Origin: Chaetoderma sp. LZ-2023a
Taxonomy: Eukaryota > Mollusca > Caudofoveata > Chaetodermatida > Chaetodermatidae
Assembly (NCBI GenBank): GCA_034401795.1
Contig: CM067372.1
Coordinates: 14,173,070-14,237,069, forward strand
DNA: 64,000 nucleotides
Direction of reading: 5' to 3'
Numbering within the stretch: the stretch's first letter is position 1; each line of letters opens with the position of its first letter. Below the pieces are notes generated by a model that was given only the letters and a program-made list of their open reading frames with translations, was not told the DNA's origin and made no database searches. Made by a program: the position numbers and the translations under genes. Below, piece by piece: positions 10,852 through 22,078 of the stretch.

Positions 10852-12186
10852 TTAGAGTTCTGATATGAGCCGGCTCTCAAAATTACTTCCTTGATTGGAG
10901 TGCAACTCATAAGGCATACCAAAACGGCAGAACACACTGCTTGCCAAGACCTCTGCTATGGTGGATTCCTCTTGGTCTGGCAAAGCAAATGCTTCTACCC
11001 ACTTCGTAAAGTAATCTTGTAATACGAGGATGTATTTATTTCCATCATCTGTTGTATTCAAGGGTCCGAGCACGTCGATAGCCACTCGCTCCCATGGTGC
11101 ACCAATAATCTTAATTTGAGATGGTGCGATGTGGTATTGGCCAACAGCGTGTCTTTGGCACAGTATACATTTGGCAACCCATGCCTTGACACTATCGCGA
11201 ATCCTGATCCAGTGGAATCTCAATTTGATGCGGACAACAGTCCTTTCCACGGCCAGATGCCCGACGTTATCATGCAGTTGTTTTAATATAAGTTCACGAT
11301 AGCTTTCCGGGACTACCAGACGGTCATCAATATATAGAAGGTTATTTATTAATCGACATTCTTCGAACCATTGGTAATAATATTTTGCTGTGGTGGAAAG
11401 TGGTGTTACCGATTCCTTGGGAGGACGTACCCCCTCCTGGATCCATGCATATATATTTCGTGTCTGTATGTCTGTTGTTTGGTGGTGTGCGATTATGTCC
11501 ACTAAATGGCTGCAGCGTTCTCCTGTTTCCAGAGTGATGGGGCCTGCGGTACCATTGAACACTCTAAAAGGTATATTTTCCCTATTGGTAGTGTCTACTA
11601 TCATGTGGGGACTTGCGCATTGTGAGGCGATTATGTATTCAGGATCGGGTTCCAGCATGGTGATGTGTGTGTTGCTTCCTAACTGTGGTGCGGTGGCCCA
11701 TAAGATTTGTTCTTGTCCTGGCTCAACTCTGGCTGTACTTGATAATATTACAGCACACGTGTCATATAATGACGATGCCAGTCCAAGAGGTATTCGTCGG
11801 CCGTGTATGTTGAGTTCCTGTTGCTTGCAATGCATGATGGCTTCGCTGGCACTGAGAAAATCAGAGCCAAGGAGGGCATCATTGTGAATAGCGGCGATGA
11901 CAACTCGCTGTATGAATTGCATCTCCCCTATTTGGGTGACTAAATTGACTACACCAGATACGGGAACATCAGCTCCTGTAGCCGTCTGTAGGTAAATGTT
12001 TGTAGGCTTAAGGGGAGGCTTCATATGAGGTGGGATGCTCTCATATAAGCGCTTGATAAATACAGTGATTGAAGCACCAGTGTCGACGGTGGCACTGGTG
12101 GAAACGCCACTGAACAGACAGGCACATATGTTTATTACTTTGTGGTGTATCTGTGGAAGAGTTTCCAATGACGCCATCTGCGACAA
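10852..12186 (-). CDS. Gypsy copy B protease-integrase reading frame lacking RT and RNase H (444 aa)
   Basis: The N-terminal part is an aspartic protease with TVDTGASITVF (active-site DTG) and ALLGSDFL, which would process gag-pol. A linker follows (FRVFNGTAGPITLETGE), which in Gypsy elements sits between protease and RT. The frame then passes directly to the region that follows RNase H in copy A (QTRNIYAWIQEGVRPPKESVTPLS, KYYYQWF). The integrase zinc domain is complete (HDNVGH ... CILCQRH). The core keeps the first Asp (VAIDVLGPL), but the second reads HSNQGSNF where the family has Asp. The catalytic Glu is lost because the frame ends at SEL against the LTR remnant. The frame is open across the whole deletion, but the product could not integrate or reverse transcribe. 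Confidence 0.88.
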   Translation of the reverse strand: MSQMASLETLPQIHHKVINICACLFSGVSTSATVDTGASITVFIKRLYESIPPHMKPPLKPTNIYLQTATGADVPVSGVVNLVTQIGEMQFIQRVVIAAIHNDALLGSDFLSASEAIMHCKQQELNIHGRRIPLGLASSLYDTCAVILSSTARVEPGQEQILWATAPQLGSNTHITMLEPDPEYIIASQCASPHMIVDTTNRENIPFRVFNGTAGPITLETGERCSHLVDIIAHHQTTDIQTRNIYAWIQEGVRPPKESVTPLSTTAKYYYQWFEECRLINNLLYIDDRLVVPESYRELILKQLHDNVGHLAVERTVVRIKLRFHWIRIRDSVKAWVAKCILCQRHAVGQYHIAPSQIKIIGAPWERVAIDVLGPLNTTDDGNKYILVLQDYFTKWVEAFALPDQEESTIAEVLASSVFCRFGMPYELHSNQGSNFESRLISEL

Positions 12187-14640
12187 TGGTGTCGGAGAGA
12201 ATCACTGTGTATGTACTCTGACTGCTTCCTAATTGCTTCTCTTAATGTGGTGGATGGCTGAGTGAGGAAAGGGCCAGTTCGTCGGTGCCACTGCTGTGAG
12301 GGCTGCGGTGAAGGCGGAGCTGGGGGTAGCAATGATGGTGGAGATGTTGCTGGTTCCGGGTATGCTGTATTAATGTAGACAGCGGTGCACACGGGATGAT
12401 GGATAAGCTCCACCTGCACCAGCCATTTCTTACAATGCTTCATTGGATGTTTTGGTGAGACACAGAAGAAACAGTGATGCCACCATGGACGTGTCTTGGT
12501 GGCGGGACTTGGTGCTTGCAAAAACCTTGTTGTTTCAGCAGAGACCTACAACCAACCACTGCCGTTTTACACAGGAAAGAAGGCTTGTTAGGTGCAGGGA
12601 AAGAGGGGGGATGGCAATGCTGCGGATGGTGGATGCATCGTAGGCATTGACATATGTGAAGCCATGCGGCTGGGTGTAAGTGTAAAAGCTGATTTTGGTG
12701 GATGATTGTTGGCCACCGAACGTTGTTGTACGAATGCCGCTGTCGAGCCGGGAAGCGGATACGGGCACCGAGGTGGCTCTTGATGTTTCAGTGCCCTTAG
12801 GAGTTTCTTGGCTTCTCTGGTTGCGGTGCTGCTGCGGTCGGGGGCAGGCATTGTAGAGGGAGGTCGGTTAGGACACCGGTCCCGCCAATGGCCTGGCTGA
12901 CCGCATCCATAATAGGTGTTTGGTAGCGGTGCAGTGCTGGTGGTGTTTGTTGTCCTAGAGTGAGTGGTGGCGAGATTTGTGCTGAGTGTGGTGACTAAAT
13001 TAATCAGAGTGGAGATCTGCTTATTGATCTCATCTATACGTTCTTTCATGTTGCCATTGTTATTGTTGCGCTGGTTTCCGCGCCCAGGGCCCCCGTTAGA
13101 GCTTCTTCTATGGGCATGGCCCTTTCCTCCAGGCACTTGATTCTGATTGGAATTCTGTATAGCTGGTGGTGGTGATGTATGTGTGGTTGGTGTCGATGAA
13201 CTGGGGTGAGCATTAGTGGGCGTGGCGATAGCTGCACCCTCTATCTCGTTGATAGGATGGAGTTGGCGTTGGCGTTGGCTACTCTTTTCCCACTCCAGAA
13301 AGTTTTCTATACAGATGGCAGTCGCCGTTAATTGGCCAAACTACTGTGGTCGCCTAGAAACAACTTTTCTTTCAGTGCGGGTTCACCACTCAATGCATCG
13401 ATGAAAGTGTCAAGATGCAGATGGATTATGCCTTCCGTGTTGGTGCTCGGATATGCGTGGGTGACTAGCCTTCTGATTCGGCTAACTAACTCCGGAAGAG
13501 TTTCTCCTGCGCATCATCAGAGATTCTTGAGTTGAAGACGACTGGTTTCTCCGAGAGCTGTGTTGCCAAATCACTCCGTCAATGCTCATTCCAATTGAGT
13601 GTAGGTGGGTGTGTAGTCAGTCCCAAGATCCGCAAGAACTTTTCCGGAAAGCTTTGCAGTGAGATCGTTCCAGCGGTTAGTCCGACTTATTATCTCGAAC
13701 TGGATTTTGTAATTTGTCCAGTCATTCTCCCTGCTAAATTCTGGAGGGAGGATGACTCGGCCAAGGCCGTGGGAAGAATGAAGTGGCTGAAATCTGGGTG
13801 GTCTGGGTATCTGCGAGACTGACGAATATTGTGAGGCTGGTCGTTGTGCAAGTGGTGGTGGTGGTGGTGGTGGTGGTGGTGGTGGTGGTGGTGGTGGTGG
13901 TGGTGGTGGTGGTGGTTTCCTGTCGATGCCGATGACAAGGAGTGAGAACATGCGCACTCCAATTTAATGAGTCTGGCCCGGTTGTAGAGCCATAGACCGG
14001 CATGGGTCTATGGACGGGAGGCGGAATGTTGTGAAGATTACGCGGACATTCTCCCTGAGGTGAGGACTGATATTCCTCATATGGTGGTGGTGCAGTCGGC
14101 TGACGGTCGTGGTGTGTGGTGTGACTGATGTACCGTCGAAAAGGTGGTGCTGATTCCTCCCGATAATGCCACGGTGTCCCCCTTGAGTATAGCATTGCAC
14201 TAGAAGGGGGCGGTGTGGGAGGTTGTCTGTAAGGTGGATTGTCACCCGGCCATATGGTCTCGGTGGATGACACCGGCGAACGATAATAGTCTGAAGGATT
14301 ATTTATATGCCCGTAATCGGGTGTTTGTCGGGGGTCGTCCACGATTCGGCCCTGACGGTGGTGGCCTGTCGCGGACGTTCAATATAGTTCTAAACTCTGT
14401 TCCCGCCTGTGAGGCATCTCGAAAGGTGCCATCACTGACAGGCGAAAACAGGTTATATTGCGGTGTTGTTGATTCCGCAGAATTTCTGGCATAGTCGGTG
14501 AGCATGTGAGCATGTGAGCTGTAAATCCATCGTATGACGCAACCTCCTGATCGAGGGAGTCGTCGCTAAATGGAGTTGGTATAGAACTGAGCTCACTATA
14601 TGGTGTGGGCGTGAGTTCGCTGCGTGTTATTAATGATGTT
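12187..14640 (-). pseudogene. Gag of Gypsy copy B, several frames
   Basis: Reading on the - strand: an N-terminal stretch (EVASYDGFTAHML, about 14,500-14,550), a Pro/Tyr-rich part with APPPYEEY near 14,068-14,095 (a PPxY motif of the kind retroviral late domains use to recruit NEDD4-type ligases), and a (CCA)n tract. The capsid follows (LPPEFSRENDWTNYKIQFEIIS...RWNDL...YTQLE, about 13,590-13,760), then a broken capsid end (SDDAQEKLFRS). The nucleocapsid has a CCHC knuckle, YGCGQPGHWRDRCPN, at about 12,870-12,910. At least three frame changes and stops separate these parts. The type is Ty3/Gypsy gag by order and by the W..Y...FE capsid motif. Confidence 0.8.
13853..13917 (+). repeat. (GGT)n microsatellite inside gag
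   Basis: About 21 copies of GGT on the + strand. On the coding (-) strand this gives poly-Pro, poly-His or poly-Thr depending on frame. It accounts for the apparent homopolymeric proteins seen there. Confidence 0.95.
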
Positions 14641-14648
14641 CCTCGAGC

Positions 14649-14664
14649 CCCACATTCAGTGCCA
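14649..14664 (-). other. Primer-binding site of Gypsy copy B
   Basis: On the - strand TGGCACTGAATGTGGG starts two bases after the LTR end (ACTACA|AG|TGG), the same spacing as in copy A. Confidence 0.7.
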
Positions 14665-14666
14665 CT

Positions 14667-16773
14667 TGTAGCTCGCGGGGTAGTGTCGGGCTGTTCCGGT
14701 GTATGATGTCGACTCGCCGCACCACGCCGCAAATGCATGACAAATGATGACGCTGGTTAGCTTCTGGTCTCGGGGTAACGGATCCTGTACGAGACTGCCC
14801 TACAGGTAACAAAAACCGGCTCCTAAGGCTGGTTGAACTCAATTGTTCCGGTGGGGCTGTGCGACCATTAAATACAATGGTCTCATCCCCAGAATTTGTG
14901 TCACCAGTATGCCTGTCCATAGCAATTTCGTGATCTATAGACTTACAAGATTTGATTTTGGTGACCTAATTAAAATACGTCTATACAATGATTTTACCTA
15001 AACAGACTGTCGCGTATGCTAGATAAAACTAATGAGCATACAAAAATATAAGACAGCCGGATGAACTTTTAAACATGGGGCTCCCGAAGGTACCACACAA
15101 ACTCATAGGTCTGCAGAGGTATCTCTGCAAGGGAGGCGAGAGGCAATCGCCTTGCGCGGGCCTCCGTCTTGGGAAAATGTCGCCACTGCTTAAAGTGGGA
15201 GAAGAGTAGTAGGCAAAAATGGGCCCACTCTAATATTTAACCAAAATGTTTGAAAAAGAAAAGACCATACCTAGTGAGATTATGACTATAGGGTTGCGTG
15301 CTGTTTTATGTGAAGACAGGACGAATGATTCCCGAGGGATTCCCCAGTCACCGTCTTATGTAATTCTTAGTATGCTGAATTAGTAGATGCTGCTTTGTTT
15401 ATGCAGGCCTTCTGCTCTGCTTAGCTAGCTTTTAGTTTTTAGAGACAAGAACTATTTTAGGCCGCAAATGGCGGGTGTCTACCTAGCTGTTAGACATGGC
15501 TGTCGTTGAGAACGGATGCCCTAAGACATCAATACTGAAGACAGCGCTCATACATGGTACCTAGTAACATCTCCAAACTGGATAAGAATCCAGACATCTC
15601 ACTCCGTATCCACATAAAACATCACAAGACACTGGTTACTTTTCACAAAAGCATTTTTTTTGGCAACTGACCTATCATTATGGTGGGGATAAGGGAGACG
15701 AATACCCACCGTAAATGTCCTTCCCGTGGCAGATCTAAATATCATGCCCATGCATTCTTTACGGAAATCGGTGGGGATATGCACCTCGCCCGTCACCGGG
15801 TCCTATGGAACTAACCGTTTAATCTGTCGTTAGGCTTATATACAAGTTGCCCAGTTTTGCACTGTAGTGCGGGAGGATTGTTCAGCAAATAAAATAATAA
15901 TTAAGATATGTTTTCGCAGTGCTTTCCTACATTGGCAAAAGTGCTAACTACTAAGTATCCGAAGATATGACTGGAAGGTATGTGATACCACACCTTGGCC
16001 ATCACTGCTCGGAAACCCCAACAGTTTCCCAGGGTCGGATCAGCCCATGGTGCGGATACGGACATCCAAACAATTAAGAAGCCACAAGGCTGAGTAAAAC
16101 ATGAAGAGAGACAATATCTTAGAGTTATGTATCTTGCCGGAGTGCGTGGCTAAATTATCGCAACTACCGGAAGAGAGGAGTATACTACAGATTTCCTAAC
16201 GATGAAATTGTCTCTAGTCCGATTTAAACCTATCCTAACGAGCTGAATAGAAAAGGCTTTAGTCGGTAGCATGCTGGGTTAAACAGCATTATAGCATGGA
16301 CAGCGACCTCAGTGAAAAATTGTTGGTGGCGGGAGAAAGTTCTGCATATATAAATGTTGCTGTATAGTGTTTCCTACGTGCACTGCAGTCCTATATTTTC
16401 TACAAATAAACAAAACATATGAACTGATGGCCACTGGCCATATATATATAAACTAACCAGAACAATCAATGCAGTATAAAATGATCAGACTTGTATATCT
16501 TTAGTACAGGTTAAGGAACCTACTATGGTGCGGTTAGTGAAACCACCTTACAGAAAATGAGAATAACTATAAACATATACAGAAATTATAACTAGCGGTC
16601 CTAAGAGTCATCGGAACCATTTATACGGATACAATATAATTATCAGGAGTATAAGTAAGGGAATAATTAAAATGTTAAGTATAGTTACTTGAATACTTGG
16701 TAGCCATTCTTAAGTTTGACTATCGTGTTACTGAAATTGATACATCATTCTTTGGTTGACGTGAGTTGATGCA
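14667..16773 (-). repeat. 5' LTR of Gypsy copy B
   Basis: Reverse-complement homology to the LTRs at 1449-3574 and 18,856-20,985 can be followed through the fragments around 15,080-15,190, 15,905-16,080, 16,215-16,290 and 16,670-16,700. The outer end is placed at TGATGCA (16,773), giving 2107 bp against 2126-2130 in the other copies. It is more diverged from them than they are from each other. Confidence 0.7.
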
Positions 16774-17480
16774 TTCTCATGAAGCTGGTAAGTTCCCACA
16801 GGTTGGTTCCCGCAAACAGAATTCCCACAAGCTGCTCATGACTGGAGCGGATCGAACTCAGGACTGTAATCACAATATAGAATGTCTAACGAGTAGTCAG
16901 TAAGAGATACAATAGCACTGCTGCTGTGAAGAAAGTTCCCGTACACCGATGGTACAGATGGAATTTGACAACAACCCGATCACAAGCGGGGGTTGTTAGA
17001 TGCAGATGAAGATACAAAACAAAGCTTAACGGTGCTGGATACGCCAGCCAGCTCAGAAGACGTACCGGGCAAAGTTTACTTGCTGCGGTCGAAAGTTAGA
17101 AGAACCTGCATGACATCAGTGCGGGGACGGTTGAAATACCACCCTTTGGCATGGCCGGCAGATCCGGCGAGTCATCCACCAAACAACATCACTGCCTCTA
17201 CATCTGTAGAATCACATTTTCAGGCCGTAAAGGCCTCACCGCAAGTTCGTGTTCCGAAGTAGCTCTTGATATTCGTGAACAATAACTAGAAAGTTCCAAA
17301 TTGCTCTCGCAAGATGGGAGTTACAAAATTGTTTTAGTGTGGTGGGTTGGATAACTGCTAGCTATGAGAGAAAAACTGACAGAAAGCGAAGTAATATGCA
17401 AATTGTCTGTCAAGACGATAGTAGCTGGTGCAGGCCCAACCTATTCGGCCCCTGGCCGAGGATGCTCTCGATCTCTGGAT
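16774..17480. other. No gene recognised
   Basis: An 89-codon open frame at 16,993-17,262 has no recognisable motif. The region would be the downstream side of the - strand promoter-like module at 17,488-17,632, but no product can be named. Confidence 0.4.
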
Positions 17481-17487
17481 CGCGTTT

Positions 17488-17632
17488 CCCTTTATACTAG
17501 TCGTGACGTCACAGGCGCAGGCTTCAACCAATCATCGGTCGAGCAACAGCCAATCAGCGCATAGCTGATAATAACGCAGTCGAATGTTCTAGAACATTCT
17601 AGAAGTTATGCGTCCACGTTGTTATGACGTCA
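17488..17632 (-). promoter_or_regulatory. Promoter-like module with heat-shock element, CCAAT, CRE and TATA (minus strand)
   Basis: Reading leftward: TGACGTCA (17,625-17,632); the heat-shock element (17,581-17,605); two ATTGG (inverted CCAAT) boxes in GATTGGCTG and GATTGGTTG (about 17,530-17,560); a second TGACGTCA (17,504-17,511); TATAAAGGG (17,488-17,496). Order and spacing match the + strand module at 18,139-18,185 and the block at 7801-7825. Transcription would run leftward from about 17,460. Function is inferred. Confidence 0.6.
17581..17605. promoter_or_regulatory. Heat-shock element, five contiguous perfect nGAAn units
   Basis: Five alternating pentamers with no mismatch: cGAAt, gTTCt, aGAAc, aTTCt, aGAAg. 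The HSF trimer consensus needs three such units, and five perfect ones in a row are unlikely by chance. It sits about 85 bases upstream of the TATA box of the - strand module. Confidence 0.8.
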
Positions 17633-18060
17633 CGGCAATATTGTGAAGATAATCAAGAAGGGTTTTCCGTGGATAACTCAGCCATTTCTTAACCTATTTT
17701 GAAACGGTTTACAGATTTGAAAAGCCCGTCGAATTCTGGTCTTGATTAATGCCAGATTAGGCGGGAACAGGTAATTACAAAGGATTACAAGGTACCATCT
17801 CGGTACACTAAAAACGTCATCCCATCTTGGTCATAAACTACGTGCTCTATCAAAAATAGCATCTAAGCGTGCGCATGCGCACTATGCATTTTAACGAACT
17901 TAGTCGTTTTTATAACGCGATCTCTCTCATAGGCCCATATACGCTTATGGCTCTACCCAGGGGGGCGTGTTCAGGGAACGAATCCAGGACGGGGGACGCG
18001 TACCCAGCTTGACTGGTACGGCCAGTACCCGCCCGGTTGATCTGAACTACACCATTAAAT
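17610..18060 (+). repeat. Dispersed repeat 'R', longer copy
   Basis: Inverted homologue of 10,021-10,446. It contains the upstream part of the leftward promoter-like module, so R could be the U3 region of an unrecognised LTR or the end of a DNA element. I cannot tell which. Confidence 0.6.
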
Positions 18061-18138
18061 GAATGGGGAATGCGCTGTTCACCTGATCGCCACGTCACCA
18101 TTTCTAGCTGCACGATGACTGGCTACTGCTCGTCCTCT

Positions 18139-18185
18139 GATTGGCTGGAGCATCCTGCCTCTGATGTCACAAGTAGTATAAAAGG
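18139..18185 (+). promoter_or_regulatory. Promoter-like module, plus strand (CCAAT, CRE-like, TATA)
   Basis: GATTGGCT at 18,139-18,146, TGATGTCA at 18,162-18,169 and TATAAAAGG at 18,177-18,185. The alignment GATTGGyTG-AGC-CTG-CTsTGAyGTCAC-A-TAGTATAAA-GG is shared with the leftward module at 17,488-17,560, so the two form a divergent pair about 640 bases apart. A purine-rich leader follows, with no recognisable coding frame to 18,855. Confidence 0.55.
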
Positions 18186-18199
18186 AGCCAGAAATCGAG

Positions 18200-18855
18200 A
18201 ATCGAGACTGCACAAGACTGCTGGACCAGCGCGGTGCAAGACATGGGAGAACTGCTGACTGACTGTGGTACCTACATCACAGCAGTGCCATTCGGAATTG
18301 AGATCTCCTGCACCGGTGAGCAGTCTTGGACATCCGTGATAGGAATTTTGGAGGCTCTCAGACGGCCATCCGAGGGCAAATTAATTTAATATAAGAACTC
18401 CATTTTTTGGAACACTCACAGAGGATCTTCTTGCGCATGGGTCTTGCGGGCCCGATGTAATTCTATGGGATGCAGAGCCGAGGTGATTCTTGGTGGATAA
18501 CTCACTGAATCTTCCAGACCACGCTGAAAAGTGGTATCAAACTTCCACGCAGCATGTCGCGTGTGTGAATTAACTTTTAGACGTCTGGTGGGACTCTGCT
18601 CGGTGCGTCGCAAGATCTATGCGATGTATCCCGCACTGTGTACCCAGTTTAATGTACGTGCATATTTAATTACAATTGTAGCCCTCCTTATTAATGGGAA
18701 GCTTTCAAACTACCGTCGCTGGACGGAAACTTTATAACCCACTGTGTAAATTTATGTATCAGTTATTCTGACTATCTAATGAAAATCTTCCTATAACTGT
18801 TCTTCCCCGTCTTGAGCATGAGCCTCATCAACAGTCTGCTTGCGGAAGTCTTCCT
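18200..18855. other. No gene recognised
   Basis: Only short open frames (at most 68 codons) and no recognisable motif. It ends at the boundary of the solo LTR. Confidence 0.4.
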
Positions 18856-20985
18856 TGTATTCGGAATTGTGCCATCTCGCGCTACTCAATTGTAGCATAT
18901 CCATTTCCATGATCTATGAACTCCTACTGTACCGATGATAGGTACTCAAGTAACCATACTATTGTACTATTCATTTATTTTCGTAATAGGTACTGATGAC
19001 CACTAGGTAACTATCCGGTCATAAAGACCGCATTTTAATACTTTCTTTTTCTTACTGTATATATTATCTTTATTTCCGTGTGCTTTCAACTAATAAGCGG
19101 TACCTGATATACTGTCAGCGCTGTATTAGTTAGTTATGTATATGGCAAGTAGCCTAGTTATTCTGGTTTTTTAATATATAAAATCTCTTGGATGCAGTAC
19201 GCTAGGTAATACTATACAGCAACATTATATCCGCACCGCTACTACCCCCAGCATCAATTGTACACTGAGGTGACTGATCATGCTCACCATGCTCGAACCT
19301 GACATGTGACTGACTAAACCTGGCTAATCTAGCTCGATAGGGTAGGTTTAAAATGGTTAGGGACAATTTCTCGTTAATAGACACAATGTGTATGCCTCTT
19401 TTCCAGCTGCAGTGGATATGTAACACCACACACTGGCGAGATTGTATAAAATTGGCCAATTACCTTAGGCCTCTTATTAATATCGAGTGATTGTCTCCTT
19501 CTACGCTCCTCCAGCCACAATGCGTACATAATTGTCTGGCCTCTCAATCGACACATTGGCAGAATCCGACTCTAGGAAACTATTGGGGTTTCCGAGCGGT
19601 GATAACTAAAGTCTCGATTTACATACACTCCCCCAGTAGCTTCGGATACCAGTTAGTTTAGCTTTCCCTGCCAATGTAGGAAGCACTGCGAAACGAAATT
19701 ATATTATGTAAAACCGGCCTGCAGTGCATCTCTGGGCATTCTGGAAATTAACCCTAATGACAGGTGAAATGTTAATTCCGAAAGACGCCGGTGATGGATG
19801 AGATGCAGATCTCCATCCAACTCGGTGTAGTGACTGGTTGAGGTCTTAGAACCCACCATGCCCCGCCGGGAAGGTCACTGGCGATGGATATCTGTCTCTT
19901 ACTCCCCACCATAAATACTATTGTGCTTTCTAAATTGCTTATGTGAACTGCAAAGTGTCTTAGTGATGTTATATATGGTTGTGGTGCAATGGTGGCCGGA
20001 TCGTCATATGATTCAGGAGCTGTCACTCCGTAACATGTACGTACGCTGTCTTTCTGAGCAAGATGCTATGCAGGACAACCTTCGGGAAGCTGGGAATCTT
20101 CGCCAGTTAGATGTATGTGTCTAAAGATAGGTAGAAATCCCTGCCACTAGCGGCCAAAGCTTGGAAACGTATCTAACAACAAAAGGTAGGTTAGACTTTA
20201 GCAGAAGGCCCGCATAAATAAAGATGCAACTACCAATTCAGTATCTTTGGACCTACATAAGACGGTAACCTATAAATTCTTCAGAAATCATCTGACCCGT
20301 CTTCACGTAAACCAGCGTGCATCACATTAATTATGGCTTCGCAAGGATTGACCACTGCACTTAGCTTTTTGTTTGAACAAAAGAGTGGCCAGCACTTTTC
20401 CCCTACTTCGGTGTTGAAGGCATTTTCCTCTGACGGAGGCCCACGCGAGGCACTTTCCTCTCGCAACAATAATATTTTGTATGTGTTAGGGGTATAATTG
20501 GTTTATATTAAACTATTCAAGTAGCCTCGTTCTGGTGCTCCCTTGCGGGGATACCTCTGCAGATTTATGAATCTGTGTGGTACTTTCGGCGAGCCCATGT
20601 AGAAAGAAGACCAGTTGGTTCTATGTATTGTATTATTTTTGCTCATTCAATATCAAATGGGTAGCATTGTTTGTATAGGTTATTTACTTTTAATTATATC
20701 ATCATGTGCAGACTTTTAAACTAGTTAATGGACCGACATACTGGTGACACAAACAGTTGGGATGAGACCGTGAGGTTCAATCTCGGCGGCAATGATTGCA
20801 TTGCCCCACTGGAATGTGATCATTCCACTGGCTCTAGAAGCTGGTCTTTGTACCCTCCGGAGAGTTGCGAAATGGGATCTGTAACCCCGAGAACCATAGC
20901 TAACCAGCCCTCCCGTGCATCCTGTACATGTGGTGCAACAGAGTGGAGCAGCATAATGGACCAGTGCATACCCCCGCGAGCTACA
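18856..20985 (+). repeat. Solo LTR of the Gypsy A/B family
   Basis: It is collinear with 1449-3574 from TGTATTCGG to AGCTACA, with no internal sequence on either side. A solo LTR arises by recombination between the two LTRs of an element. Flanks TTCCT and ATTGT do not form a target duplication, so the surroundings were altered later. TATA-like and AATAAA signals are retained. Open frames inside, for example 19,772-20,026 on the - strand, are shadows shared by both LTR copies. Confidence 0.85.
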
Positions 20986-21480
20986 ATTGTATATATCTGT
21001 ATAATATTATATATATTTGTATTTTGCTGTACAGTTAATCATGTAATTTTCTGATTGTAAATATATTTGTTTCCAAATGTAAATAATTGAGGGCCTCGGG
21101 GAAGAACAGTTATTTTATTTATCGAGTTTGTACCGTCTTTAAATAAAGATATTATTATAACACTAAAGGCAGTGGAAAAGAAATTCACAGGCATTTTTCC
21201 CAAGCTGAATTATTAACACATGGAACTCACTCCCTTCTGTTGTGGTTGAGGCACCCGCTCTCGGCGTGTTTAAATCAAAACTAGATATGCACCTAAATGA
21301 CATAACCAACTAATAGATATATAATAAAATAGACAATCTAGAAATATACCCAAATGCTAGGTGCAGAAGTGTGCAACCATGAGCGTAGGTGGCACACCGC
21401 AGCTGATGCGGGGATAACCCATCTGCTGTGGCACCTCCCAAAGTCAACCAGGGTCCTGAATAATGTCAATGAATAATGCC
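20986..21480 (+). mobile_element. 3' ends of LINE elements
   Basis: A 3'-UTR-like stretch (GGGCCTCGGGGAAGAACAG, then TTTAAATAAAG) lies at 21,086-21,160. From 21,221 to about 21,310 a frame reads WNSLPSVVVEAPALGVFK, the C-terminal motif of CR1-type RT proteins. An A/C-rich tail follows near 21,470-21,510. Both are short 5'-truncated remnants. Confidence 0.7.
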
Positions 21481-21755
21481 AACCAACCGAACAAACAAAC
21501 AATTGTAACTAAACAAAGTACACGCACTAGTAATACAATATCAACACAGCTCCAGAGGCAATAGCAATCCAAGGGCTTATGCCTCGTAAAACGATGATGA
21601 TGGTAAATAATTGTAGCTATGTAAATACACATGTAGAATAGTTTAAAATGTTGTACAGTGTACAGAATTGCCCTGTTCTGACATGCCGGAAGCCGGAACA
21701 AGGTTTTTATAACTACCACCACATCCGGAACATAAAAAGCTATAGGCTTGTGTCC

Positions 21756-21846
<91 letters not shown>
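21756..21846. repeat. (AT)n microsatellite
   Basis: About 88 bases of uninterrupted AT dinucleotides. Confidence 0.97.
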
Positions 21847-21847
<1 letters not shown>

Positions 21848-22060
21848 CATATTAGGACTTACAAGTTAAGTTTATCACAACAAAAACGTTATATAATTAC
21901 TGATTACATACATAATTATCTTCAGATGTTCTTCACAATATATGTATTTGCTTAAGTGCTAAATGTTAATACTTTAATTATCCCAATGCATAAAAACCTA
22001 GTTTTTCTGCTCCTCTTCACCTTGATTATGTTTACATTCAATAGCATCTTATTTACCCTG

Positions 22061-22078
22061 CCCCCCCCCCCCCCCCCC
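22061..22078. repeat. Poly-C tract
   Basis: Eighteen consecutive C. The length is prone to sequencing error. Confidence 0.95.

Larger units (their letters stand above)
10447..16773 (-). mobile_element. Gypsy-type LTR retrotransposon, copy B, internally deleted
   Basis: On the - strand the order is: 5' LTR (14,667-16,773), primer-binding site, gag, protease, integrase, truncated 3' LTR (10,447-10,850). RT and RNase H are missing without breaking the frame. The integrase is cut in its catalytic core and joined directly to the R/U5 half of the 3' LTR at 10,851. No target duplication can be read at the ends. It is the same family as copy A and the solo LTR. Confidence 0.88.

Noticed and set aside
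13586-13962. Poly-His, poly-Pro and poly-Thr proteins on the minus strand
   Set aside because: Three frames through the (GGT)n tract. Only the flanking gag capsid sequence is meaningful.
18856-20985. Independent gene region with many short frames
   Set aside because: End-to-end homology to the LTR at 1449-3574 shows it is a solo LTR.
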